In this document: in pieces, positions 1 to 10,544 of the stretch
Position numbering within the stretch: position 1 is the stretch's first letter
Layout of the letters: the number at the start of each line of letters is the position of its first letter
DNA from: Terana coerulea
Lineage: Eukaryota > Basidiomycota > Agaricomycetes > Polyporales > Phanerochaetaceae
NCBI GenBank assembly: GCA_024811115.1
Contig: JAKOGH010000892.1
Coordinates: forward strand, 1-64,000
Direction of reading: 5' to 3'
Length of the DNA: 64,000 nt
Translations under genes and position numbers: made by a program
Notes under the pieces: model-generated
The model's database searches: none
Seen by the model: only the letters and a program-made list of their open reading frames with translations
What the model was told of the DNA's origin: nothing

Positions 1-1108
1 ATCGCGTACCAAACGAGAGGCGAAAGTACTACCGTCAGCAGGCCAATGAAGAGGAAAATGCTCTGTAATCGACTTAATGAGACTGAGAGCGTCGTGATGC
101 AGTTTCAAAAGACGAACCTGATAGGGGTGCAAACTCCCATTGATGTGTCCAATGCCCCATGCGATGAGAGACCCCACCTAGTTATGGTGAGCCGAGGATA
201 TTACGCTCAGGTGCCTGGCCCTACCATCCCCGTCGCGCCATTGGCAGCGAACCATATTGCCAGTCGCATAGTCTGCTCTCGTCTTCTCCACCACTGCGTC
301 GTCACTGTGAGTTCGGTTCTATCGATTGTGGAAGACTACTGCTTACCATTTGGGTAATCGTGATAAAGCATGGAGCTAGTGCGCGATGAACGCTGCTGTA
401 CAATACATGCCGACCCTGGACTCACCTACTGTAGCTTCGAAGATACCCAGGAAAAAGCGTAGGGCTAGAAGGCTGCGAAAATCGTTGGCAGCTGCGGTGC
501 AGGACACAACGATTCCCCACATCAAGACGTTGACGAACACTGCCAGCGATATCAGTACCACGGCTTCAAGTCAATTGAGAGGACGCACAGTACTTGGCCA
601 CAGGCATCCGGACCAGAAGATAGGAGGAGACGGGTTGCCATATCAATTGGGCAACGTACACAATGCTGCCCAACCAGCTGTACTGTTGTCCGACGAGATC
701 TACTCCAGGCTTAGTAGCCGAACACAAATCGTGAAGCGGTCACTTACGTGCATCGGTCGCTATGCCGAACACCGAGGTGTAGGACAGGGATGACCTTTGT
801 ACGTGTTAAGCACCAGTTATGACACGAAGCATGAAGACTTACTTGTCCAGTTGCTGCAGGAAGTAAACCATGACGATAATGGGCATCAGCCATAAGTCAA
901 TCTTGCGAAGCACAGCTCGATCCTGCTCCGGCGTGATATGAAGCGGTGTTGCCCCTTGTCCGAGAATCTCGAGAGCTGCATCCTTCCCGGTCAGCTTCGA
1001 ACTTGAACCCGTAGTGGCAGACAAGTTGGATGGGTGTTCGGCGTGTTCGACGTCGACCTTCTTGTCGTCATCGTGGAGGGACGCAGCTGGGGAAATGACG
1101 GGGTTCAT
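1..1108 (-). CDS. MFS permease, DAL5/ACS type (3' end outside window)
   Basis: The visible exons encode the N-terminal half of a plasma-membrane anion:cation symporter of the major facilitator superfamily (allantoate/nicotinate/vitamin permease type). Seen: a cytosolic tail, then RKIDLWLMPIIVMVYFLQQLDK (TM1; exon 1, 1108-842), SSLSYTSVFGIATD (794-748), GQQYSWLGSIVYVAQLIW (709-589), a TM pair ending in RFFLGIFEATV (563-426), and TTQWWRREQTMRLAIWF near 309-210, then a TM segment running off the window start. These are family landmarks (LDK after TM1, RFFLG.FEA after TM4, WWRREQ in the following loop). Two joins are uneasy: one needs a 25-nt intron (588-564), and the exon before TTQWW does not join in frame by a canonical splice. 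The C-terminal six TMs lie beyond the window. Substrate cannot be told. Less like the other two MFS genes here than they are like each other. Confidence 0.8.
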
Positions 1109-1989
1109 GGCGGACGGGGTAGACGACCGTTACAGCGTTCTAACGTTCCAGAATCTGTCCGAAGTGTATAAGTGTCTGGACTCCGCAGAAACAGCGCCAG
1201 GTACCTGTTGCAAGCGCGTGGGCTCTCCGCACTGTCTTCTGCCTTAAGCTTCGAAGCGGCCCGTCGTGGAGAGAATGGAGGGCAAGTGACCTCGAGTCCC
1301 TGGAATGCGTATCGTAAAACGTTTATGCGGTCGCTAAAGCAGACGTTCGATTCTCTATTCATTTTGGTATGCTTGCGAAGAAAACACGGCGGCTACGAAC
1401 ATGGTCATGGGTTACCTTGTCATGGGAATGCATACTCTTTCAGGAAGCTCGGCACTCCGTGAGCCATTCAAGGCCAGGATGAGACTTTGATGAAGAAGCT
1501 AGCCGTCCGTCCACGGGTCCATTCGCCACCTTCAGCGGATGGCTAGTTGTGTCGAAATGTCTGAAATGACGTTTGCCCAATGCTGAACAGCAAAGATCTG
1601 CACGGTCATAGGGAAGGGAATGGCGCACATGAGCACTGGTAATTGAGACCTAGCATAGGGCAGATTTTGTTGAAAGAGATTCATCATTGTTCGCCGCAAG
1701 ATGAGGCTTCAAGCCCGGGCCGCCTTCAGGAGCATCACAGCCACTCTTCCAAAGCGAGATCGGTAAACCAAGACAAGCTCCTGCGATAGAGGTCAGAGTT
1801 CGTGATGGGCTGTTGCGTACAGTGGCCGAAGGACAAACCTGTGCTTGAACATAGATCCACCATGGACGGACCGCACGTTCCGTCGGTGCGTCACTCCTGA
1901 GCCCGTTGTCTCTTAAGAGTATGTGAAATATTTCTGCACACACGGTGCATTCCACTCTTGCTTGAGCAGCACCCGCCGTGCGTTGTATC
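1109..1989. other. Divergent intergenic region
   Basis: About 880 bp between the starts of the MFS gene (-) and the oxidoreductase (+), so it should hold both promoters. Only short, uncharacteristic ORFs occur. No clear TATA box or repeat was recognised. Confidence 0.5.
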
Positions 1990-3689
1990 ATGTCTACCAA
2001 TGACAAGCCCCTGGGCGGCCGTGTCGCCATAGTCGGCACCGGAAGCCGCGCCGCGATGTTCGTCCGTGGCGTCGTTGCCCGCCCGAACAGCCAAGTCGTC
2101 GCCTTTTGCGAGCCGAATTCCATCCGAGCCGAGTACTACAACAGTTCTCCTGCGCGAGCTTGGTGCCCCGACTGTGCCGGTGTACAAGCCCGAAGGATTC
2201 CGGGAAATGTTGGAGAAGGAGAAGGTGGAGACGATTGTGGTGACGTGCATAGATGCTCTGCACGATCTGTACATTGTTCCTGCCCTGGAGGCTGGAGGTA
2301 CGCTTGATGTATGAGACGAATGCGGCGACCATCCTAACACACTTTGCAGTGCGAGTCTTGACAGAGAAGCCCATGACCACCGATGTTGAGAAATGTCGCC
2401 GCATATTAGACACCGTCAAGAGAACAGACAACCATGTCACCGTAACCTTCAATTATCGGTACGTTGAACCTACAAAGTTTTACGTCAGCTGACTATAACA
2501 TTCAATACTCCAGGTACAACCCGGTGCACGAACTGGTCAAGCGCACCCTTGCCGCAGGAAAAATCGGGAATAGTCAGTAAGCTTCAGTATGGGATCACAA
2601 AGCGACGGCAACTGACCCATTTGTATTGGCAGTCCTGTCGGTCCACTTCGAATGGATGCTTGATACTGTACACGGGGCAGGTCAGGAAAGCTCTTCGAAG
2701 CAAAAAGTCAATTTACTGACCCGCCCTATTGCACAGACTATTTCCGTCGGTGGCACCGACAGAAGACAAATTCCGGCGGCCTAATGGTCCACAAGTCTGG
2801 ACATCACTTTGACCTGGTCAACTGGTGGATCGATGCGCAGCCTGAGAGCGTCGCAGCAATGGGTCGCTTAGCCTTCTATGGCGATGACAATGGTAAGCGA
2901 CATGGTTGGGGCAGAAATTACGTGCGCGCACGTGGGTCGGACGAGGCCAAGGACGACCCGTTTGCCATCCATTTGGAGAAGGACGAGACGCTCAAGAGCA
3001 TATACGCGGATGCTGAGAAAGAAGATGGGTACCATCGAGACCAGAATGTAAGCACATATTGATGAAATGGTGGACTCGCTGGCTAACCTCACTGCGGTGC
3101 AGGTATTTGCACCAGGTATTGGTATCGAGGACGACATGGCATTACTTGTGAGATATAACACCGGGACCACAATGACATACCATCTGGTGAGTACAGCGGC
3201 TTCCAATCGCGTAGCGGGAGGTTAAAGCGTGTGTTTAGACTGCATATTCGCCTTGGGAAGTAAGTTCATAGTCCAGAGTTGGGTACTTCAAATACTCACC
3301 TTGCATCTTCCAAGGGGTACCGCGTCATGTTCAACGGCGACCAAGGTCGGCTAGAGCTCGATGTCGTCGAATCCCAATACCGTGCCGTAACGGACCCTCA
3401 ACTCACCGGCGGCCAAATCCACGGCAATGCGCCTCCACCCAACCCAGGCGAAGCAACTGTGAAGCTTCACAGGCTCTGGCAGAAGCCCGAACTCCTCCCC
3501 ATCAAGATGGAACACGGCTCTCACGGCGGAGGTGATACGAGGATGCTGAGTGTGCTGTTCGGGCCGCTGCCGGGAGAACAGGTCGATACCGGGGATGCGT
3601 CGAAGCAAGGTGCGAATGAGAGGGACGGGGCGCTGGCGCTTGCAGTTGGGCTGATGGCGAATGAGAGCTTCAAGTCTGGGAAAGTTTGA
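1990..3689 (+). CDS. Gfo/Idh/MocA-family oxidoreductase (one apparent frameshift)
   Basis: NAD(P)-dependent dehydrogenase of sugars, inositol or related polyols, cytosolic. N-terminal Rossmann fold: VAIVGTGSRAAMFV (GxGxR variant of the dinucleotide loop), then VVTCIDALHDLYIVPAL, and RVLTEKPMTTDVEKC with the EKP Lys typical of the family. The C-terminal part holds GGLMVHKSGHHFDLVNWW, where HKSGHHFD carries the catalytic-type His/Asp of the GFO_IDH_MocA C domain. Eight exons fit: 1990-2297, 2350-2458, 2514-2572, 2633-2680, 2737-3047, 3103-3186, a 21-nt microexon 3239-3259, and 3315-3689. The start is the ATG in MSTNDKP; an upstream in-frame GTG is not used. In exon 1 the frame changes at 2145-2146 (AGTTCTCC). 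Removing one T gives NSLLRELGAP, so there is a real or artefactual 1-nt insertion. Everything downstream is open. Exact substrate unknown. Confidence 0.85.
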
Positions 3690-4019
3690 GCACATGAAGG
3701 ACCTAGGGTTTCAGCTTTGAAGTAGGCTAGCGTCGTCAAGAAAGCGGTATGGTACATTATATAGCGAAGTTAGACACATACGGGCGCGAAAGCAAGAAGA
3801 CTGAGTTCATTTAAAAGCACTGGAGAATAGCGAATACCAAGCAGACATACCAACATAACGAAAGCGGGCTTCAGTCGTACTAGAGAAGCCAGAAGAGTCA
3901 TGTAAATGTAGGGCCAGAGCAAGACAACATAGGGAAGCAAGACGAGTTCAAATGAATACAGCGTGACGACAGCGGGAGCAAGATATTGAAGGCGAGCTGG
4001 CAAGTGTCAGGATAAAGTG
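3690..4019. other. Convergent intergenic region
   Basis: 330 bp between the stops of the oxidoreductase and the nucleotidyltransferase. No gene or repeat recognised. It should contain both 3' ends. Confidence 0.4.
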
Positions 4020-4738
4020 TCACAGAGATATGTCAAAACCTAGGTCTTTCCAATACGAGGGCTGGGCAGGGCGAACAACATCAAGATACCTCGTAAGACG
4101 CTCTCTGCCTGCCTCAACGAAGGCAACAGGAAGCCATGGCCTCGCATTCTCAAGACTTTCTCCGCGAGCTGCAGCAGCTATGACAAGCTGGTTGATGTCC
4201 CGGATATCGACGTACTGCTTCTGCTGCATATCCGAGCGGGTCGATGCACGATGATCCGACCACCCCTGGAGTTTCAGAAGAAGCAGCACGATGAGTGGCA
4301 AGACAGGAAGGCTATTAAGCCACACTATGTCGTGTGTTGGGATGTGAGGGATATTCATGATCCCTGGTACGAGGATATCAACCTTGCAGTAGCGTCTGTC
4401 GCCAAAAATGCTGGGTGTGAGCTTGTAGAACAGAATCTTGTAGGTTTCTCCAGGCTTCTTCGAGGGGCGCAGATAAAATCCGCTGGCGTTTGAGAACAGA
4501 TTCTTGAGATACTCAGTCGTATGTTGGCTGGTCATGACAATGATATCTATATCCTATGTCCCCCGTGAACTTGTACACGACCTGAGTTGCACAATTGACT
4601 TACATTGGGTGTTCTACTATTCCCGTACAAGCTGCACCCCGCACTGCCAAAAAGGCAGCAAGAGAATCCGCGAGATGTTAAGACAGACACAGTCTTGCGA
4701 GTGACAGTATCAATCTCCTGGTATGTCGGAGGAGCCAT
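4020..4738 (-). CDS. MNT/AbiEii-like nucleotidyltransferase fold protein (copy 1)
   Basis: Two exons (4738-4604, 4553-4020; 49-nt intron) give about 222 aa. The N-terminus has the polymerase-beta nucleotidyltransferase signature: CLFGSAGCSLYG (hG[GS] loop), then, across the splice, NDIDIIVM (first two metal-binding Asp in DxD), and a third candidate Asp in CKVDILVPG. The C-terminal half holds LIVLLLLKLQGWSDHR, which resembles the K/Q..DHR segment of minimal nucleotidyltransferases of the AbiEii class. Known: this fold transfers nucleotides to RNA or protein. Inferred: an active enzyme, because G-S and all three Asp remain. Substrate unknown. A clear paralogue lies at 16721-17541. It is divergent from the GH5 gene with 259 bp between starts, and could share its promoter. 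Confidence 0.75.
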
Positions 4739-4997
4739 CGGCTGCTGGGGTCGAGGGAAAGGGTAGAGCGATGAAAGCGCGAAGGGACTCGGACAGGGTA
4801 AGTATGCGGCGGCCGCTTACATAATCGAGCTGCCGAACAGTTACGCTATGCCGCTGCTCTTACGGGAAACACCGCCACCATCCACTCAGCTTTCGCTTTC
4901 ACTACATCCGAATCGTCTCCAGCTCTGGAAGCAAGTCACTTAAATTCAACACACCCGTCTCTTCTCTACAACAGCACCAATTCGGCACAGCACGCTG
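4739..4997. promoter_or_regulatory. Putative bidirectional promoter of nucleotidyltransferase and GH5 gene
   Basis: 259 bp separate two divergent start codons (4738 on -, 4998 on +). No strong TATA box is seen; a CT-rich stretch with CACCAATTC precedes the + start. Assigned by position only. Confidence 0.35.
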
Positions 4998-7996
4998 ATG
5001 GACGCGTCTCATCTCGACTCACCTACCTTCTCTGACGGTTCATTCATTATTGTGGACGGGGAGCCTTCACCCATCCCACGAAGTGTAAGCATTCGCAGCT
5101 TTTGTCCTAGAATTGTCTCAGAATTGTGCAGGAGCAGCCCATCGCGTCTTTGCCTTCAGTGCCAGCTCTAGAACAAGAATTTGGTCACAGCTGGGCATCG
5201 AAGGCGACCGGTGGCAAGCTCAGTATCCATGGTCGTCACTTCGTGGACGCTTCCGGGAGAGTGTGCAATCTGCGTGGAGTGAATCTATCAGGGAACTGCA
5301 AAGCGTACGTGTCCTGCATCTGGCAGTCTTGTTGTCACTGACGCGTGTGAAAGGCCAGTGAACGATGACCACTCGACATTCCCCGCCAATCCTGAAAGCG
5401 TCACCTTCGTAGGTCGACCATTCCCACTCGAACAAGCACACGAACACTTCTCCCGTTTGCGAAGATGGGGGTTCACTTTCAGTGAGTTACTGCACGCTTA
5501 GATAAGACGGGCGATGCTGAAGGGATGGTAGTACGCTTTCTGGTGACTTGGGAAGCCATTGAACATGCTGGACCGTGAGTGAGCTCGTCTTCGCCTCTGC
5601 TACTCTCTTTCAAACCGAACATACAGTGGTCAATACGACATGGAATATCTGGCCTACGTCCGCTCCTTACTATCCCTGCTTCCTCAATACGGCATGGTCG
5701 CCTTCGTCTCACTACATCAAGACGTGTGGTCAAGATATTCTGGTGGCTCGGGCGCTCCAGCGTGGACGCTCACAGCTACCGGTTTCGATTTGAATGAACT
5801 TGAAGAGACGAACGCGGCCTGGCTCAAGGGCGTGAAAGGCGGAGGACATGTCGAAGAAGAGCGAGGTCTATGGCCGTGTGGATATCAGAAGCTTGCTGCC
5901 GCCACCATGGCGTAGGTTCACTGTTTCATTATACGGACGAAGGGTGGCTGATCATAGTTTGATAAAAGGACATGTTTTTGGGCTGGAGATACGTTCGCTC
6001 CGAAGCTACGACTGAAGGATCCGAAGGGCGTAGAAGTGACAATCCAGTCGTTCCTGCAGGAGACCTTCTTGGGCGCATGGGAGATGCTCGCTAAGGCTGT
6101 GGGTGACCTGGATGGCGTCGTTGGCTTCGAGGTATGTTGTTTGACCCAATTGCATTGTCCTATGATTTTAAGCATTTGTGTAGATCATGAATGAACCGCA
6201 CCGTGGGTACATTGACCTCCAGTCTATGCACGCGTTCGACTACAATACCGACCTTCATCTCGCTCACGTTCGTACGTACACGGCTCTTCAGTCACTGTGT
6301 AATAGACTGACTCATTCCGCTTGTAGCTAACGCTATCCAGTCGTTTACTCTGGGTGCTGGGCACCCGACACGTGTGGGAGTCTGGACTCGATCTTTCCCT
6401 ATGCCGACGCGGCGCACTTCCTTTGAGACATTGAACACATCAGGTCGGAAGGCGTGGCGTGACGATGGGCCAACTGCGGGACAGTGCTTGTGGGAGATGC
6501 ATGGGGTCTGGGGGTGGGATAGGAACAAAAATGAAGGCGTAGTTTTGCGCGAGAGCTACTTCAAGCGTCATCCAATGACCAATAAGAAGGTACAAAGATC
6601 ATGCGTTTCTGTCGAACCCGCAAAAACTGACCATTATATACTTTAGATCGAATGGTACGGCGACTTCTACTACCCGTTTTTGAACCGCTGGGCGGATCGA
6701 GTACGGGCTGTCTCGCGCCCTGACATCATGATATTTGTTGAACCTATTCCCAACGAGGTACGTTGGGTGTACCGATGGTTTGAGACGAAGTAGACTGAAC
6801 GCACGCCAGTTCTGCCCTTCCTCATGGACGCCAGAACACCAGCCGAAGAACTTGGTTTACGCTCCACACTGGTACGACCTGAACGCGCTCTTCATGAAGG
6901 GCTTCGGAGACTTCTCAGTCAACGTACAAGGATTATCAAGGGTATGCTCTGTGTTGGCCTCTGACTGGAGAATCTGCACTTACCCGTACGGTTCATCCAG
7001 GGCATGTTCCCGCTGAAGACTTTCTATTGGGGTCAACAAGGCGCTCGAGACAACTACTCGCTCCAAATACGCAACATAGCTGAGGCTGCGTACCGCGCTC
7101 TCGGTGAGAAGCCCGTCGTGATTGGTGAATGCGGTATACCCATGGACATGAAGTAAGATCCTGTATATCTGTAGTTTCGGCCAGTTGCTGATGTATTCTT
7201 TCTCCTCAGCAAAGGCGACGCTTTCGCGTCAGACGACTGGCGATGGCAACTGCGCATGATGGACGCCATGATGACTGGGTTGGAACGTGCGCTGATCGGT
7301 TTCACGTATGTTTCTTTGGGATTATATTATGTCGATACAGCGTGTTGACGATCCCGACGTAGATTATGGAACTACAACCCTGACAATACCGACCAAGGCG
7401 GTGACGACTGGAACGGCGAGAACTTCTCCTGGTTCAGTCGACGCCGAGCGCTCCCTGCATCGCTGCTCGACTACCATCAGGCCGCGGCGACGCTCGACAA
7501 CGGCGGCCGCATCTTGCGAGGCGTCGTCCGCCCATATCCCGCCAAGACCGCCGGTATACCCTTGAAGTTTGAGTACGAAGTCAACACAGGCGATTTCTCT
7601 TTCGAGTGGGCGATACCCAAGACCACGTCATCGAATGGCACTGAAGCACCAGGACGGGTATCAGTCAACAACCCTCCTCGTACAGGACATCCAGCTTTGA
7701 CTTCGAACGTGACTGAGATCTTCCTGCCTTCGTTCCTCGCGCACGGCAGCCAAGTGGCTGTCCAGGGCCTTTCAAAGGCTGACAACTATCGGTATGACGA
7801 GTCGCGGCAGACGCTGTACATCACCACCGCAGACATGACCCCCGGCAGGATGTACAGCGTGAAGGTGACAATGTCTCCAAGACTGCGGGCGGTGCTCGTG
7901 GTCAACGACTTCTGGAGCGATTGGGGCGGATCGGTCCTTGCTGCTGGTGCGGTGTTACTCGCGATTGTAGCCTACTTCGTTACCCTGCTCCTGTAG
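4998..7996 (+). CDS. GH5 (subfamily 12-like) steryl-glucosidase/glucosylceramidase, membrane-anchored
   Basis: Thirteen exons (4998-5084, 5132-5304, 5354-5481, 5532-5574, 5627-5911, 5969-6131, 6184-6271, 6327-6589, 6647-6757, 6810-6941, 7001-7152, 7210-7305, 7363-7996) join in frame with GT-AG introns, about 750 aa. TIM-barrel landmarks: HGRHFVDASGRVCNLRGVNL (strand 1), FEIMNEPH (acid/base Glu), WYDLNALF, KPVVIGECGIPMD (nucleophile Glu), TLWNYNPDNTDQGGD. A C-terminal beta domain (RGVVRPYPAKTAG...) follows, ending in a hydrophobic segment VLAAGAVLLAIVAYFVTLLL, a likely C-terminal membrane anchor. Known: fungal GH5_12 enzymes hydrolyse ergosteryl-beta-glucoside or glucosylceramide (EGCrP2/Sgl1 type). 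No N-terminal signal peptide is seen, which fits intracellular or vacuolar sterol-glucoside turnover with a tail anchor. No lesion found. Which lipid is the substrate is inference. Confidence 0.9.
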
Positions 7997-8712
7997 GAGA
8001 TATCGTGGACTTGCGGGCTGGTCGCGTGTTGAGAATCTCATGACTTACGTTCAACATTCGCGTGGAGTAAAAGAGCTACAGTGAACCTAATTACCAGGCT
8101 CGGACTGTTAGTATACGTAGTATTCATTTGGGATTACTTGATCCCCAAGCCACTGCATTAGAGGAAGCGACTGTCTTTCTGTGTTTCCTCAAAGGTTTGC
8201 ACAGGAGTCTGGAGACATGGTTCCGAGCTGCCGCGCCTATGATGCAATTACCGGCGCCAATCTGTCGATGCGCTTGTTGATGCGCCCTGTCCATCTCGCT
8301 TTGAGCAGCGTCGGGCTTTTGTCTCTCGTTTCCCACCGCTGCAGCCCCGCCCATTCTTCGCTGCGTCATGGACGAAAACACAATACTCGTTCACTAACGA
8401 CATCTGAAACCGCTCCGACTGTTGGTTATTGTTGGCATCCGAGAACCGAAATAGAAACATTTGACGAAGCGAGGAGGAGCAACAAGGCGATGCTGGAGCT
8501 TGATTGATGTTCGTTTTTCGTGAGTATATAAGGGTTACGACCGCGTCGACGGTAACCCAGCGTCCCTGTGGCCCTTCCCTGCCCCCCCCTCATCTCCAGA
8601 GAATCCCCTTCCTTCCTTTCCTTCAACTCACAGTCTTTCTTCCGTTCAGTTGTCTTTTACGAAACTCTTCAAGAGTCAACTCAACCTACATTCATTTTCT
8701 CTCGAGACAGCC
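7997..8712. promoter_or_regulatory. Upstream region of the AA9 gene with TATA box
   Basis: 716 bp hold the 3' end of the GH5 gene and the AA9 promoter. GAGTATATAAGG lies at about 8521-8532, some 185 bp before the AA9 ATG, followed by a long pyrimidine-rich tract (8573-8650: CCCCCCCTC, TTCCTTCCTTTCC), which is typical of strongly expressed fungal genes. Short ORFs here are not credible. Confidence 0.6.
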
Positions 8713-9976
8713 ATGAAATTCTTCACTGCCGCTTTCATCTCCGCGCTCGCCGCCCTTCCCTATGTCTCTGCCCACGGTTTTGTGAGTAACGTGGCCATTG
8801 ACGGCAAGTCGTACAAGGGCAACCCGTACGGCAGCACCTCGCCAGGTGAGCTTCGTTAGCTTCAACGACTGTATGCGCCAGTCTGACCCTTGCATTTACA
8901 GTTGACAGCCCTGTTCGAATGATCTCCGAGGTCGACCCTGTCAAGGGCGCCGACAACGCCAACCTTCCGTGCGGCCAGAGTGCACAACCTGCCAAGCTCA
9001 CCGTTCCTGCCAACTCTGGAAGCAAGCTTGAGATCTCCTGGGAGTCCGGTGCCTTTGGCAACGTGCGTTTTTTGTGCTTCCTGCCTACTTGTTCTGGGTC
9101 TGATTATCTATCCACAGTGGCCTCACAACGATGGTCCCATCATGAACTACATGGCCTCGTGCGGTAGCGATGATTGCAGCAAGTTCGACGCTTCAACTGC
9201 CAAGTGGTTCAAGATTCAGCAATCAGGAAAGGGCTCGGACGGGACATGGGCTCAGGCGCAACTTAGTGAGCCTTCTCTTCGGCTATTCGCCGACCAGCAG
9301 CTAATGGCGGTCAACAGTGGCCGGCAAGCCTTACGAACTGACTCTGCCCGAGAACCTTGCACCTGGAGGGTACCTGCTTCGCCACGAGATCATCGGGCTC
9401 CAGCTCGCTATCTCTGAGGGTGGTGCCGAGTTCTACCCGTCGTGCACGCAGCTGCTCATTGGCGGCTCGGGCACCGGTAAGCCTTCAACCACTGTGTCGT
9501 TCCCTGGCGCATACAGTGACACCGACCCCGGCGTTTTCGCCCCCAACGTGCGTTTCTGAGTCGCTTCGCCTAGACATCTTCTAACCTCTTCGCCCATGCA
9601 GCTCTTCAACCCTGGCTTCACGTACGTCTTCCCTGGCGGCCCTCTTTCCAACCTGGCGTCTCCGGGATCTTCGAGCAGCGGCAGCACTTCGCCCGCCGGC
9701 AACTCCTCTGCTGCAGCCAGCTCGTCCTCTCCAGTGTCCACCGGCAAGGCCGCACCCTCCACTTCCAGCGCGGCGCACACCGCTTCCGCGTCCGTGTCCG
9801 CATCTGCATCTCCCTCCGCTTCCGCTTCGGTGGTGAACGTCGCTCCCTCGCCCTCTGCGGTGTCGACGTCCTCCGCCCCGGCCTCCACTTCGTCGGGCGC
9901 GTCTAAGACCTGCAAGACTGGCTCGAAGCGCATGGTGAAGCGCCATGCCCGTCACGCCCGCCACGTCTCCCACTAA
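8713..9976 (+). CDS. AA9 lytic polysaccharide monooxygenase (former GH61), secreted
   Basis: Copper enzyme that cleaves cellulose oxidatively outside the cell. Five exons (8713-8845, 8902-9062, 9118-9265, 9318-9547, 9602-9976), about 348 aa. A 20-residue signal peptide (ending ALPYVSA) leaves His21 as the mature N-terminus (HGFVSN), the first ligand of the histidine brace. The second His is in GYLLRHEIIGLQ, and the axial Tyr region is GAEFYPSC. The catalytic domain ends near LFNPGFTYVFPGG. It is followed by a Ser/Thr/Ala/Pro-rich linker of about 90 residues without a CBM1, and an unusual basic tail, KRMVKRHARHARHVSH. The start is set by the signal peptide and by the TATA box 185 bp upstream. 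No lesion. Convergent with the MFS gene downstream. Substrate (cellulose or hemicellulose) and regioselectivity cannot be read. Confidence 0.93.
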
Positions 9977-10544
9977 GCACCCCGTGCTTTCCTCTTGCCT
10001 TATCTTTTTCTGCATTGTATCATCACGTGCTTCGGTTTCCTGCTTCTGCGCTCGACGCGCTCCTCGATGTCATGGCTCTGACGACTTGCCACGCTGGTTT
10101 AGCAACGTTCTGCATACGTGTCATGAAAGTGCTTGCATTTGTATCGTTATCAGCCCTGGTGTACATCTCATACGCATATACTTCCTGTTCAATGTCATTA
10201 TTGCTGCGGACTGCTCCGGCCAGTTTCGCTCACGTTTCTGATTATTCGCCGTGCAACGTGACCTTCCGGTTCAGCCTGGCATGCTACCTCAGCTCCCTAT
10301 TTGCTTTACGGCATATACATGTGTATCACAGAAGGTCGGTAGGAACCTGAACATGTAGTTCCGCTGAGTGTCTTCGTGTTGTCCATCGACCAAGGCTTTT
10401 GATGAGACCGACCAGATGCGGAGTTCGTCATGATACTCAGCGACCAACTCACACTCAACTACGATATCCAGTGCGATGGCATCTACCAAAGAATCCAGGT
10501 GTATAGTTACATCATTAAGTACTGGTGTGGGCGGTGGTCTAGTG
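9977..10544. other. Convergent intergenic region
   Basis: 568 bp between the stops of the AA9 and MFS genes. Short ORFs only. No repeat recognised. Confidence 0.4.

Noticed and set aside
9433..9933. 166-aa and 144-aa minus-strand ORFs opposite the AA9 linker
   Set aside because: Shadow frames of the low-complexity Ser/Ala-rich coding exon; Asp/Glu/Ala- and Arg/Gly-rich composition without homology.
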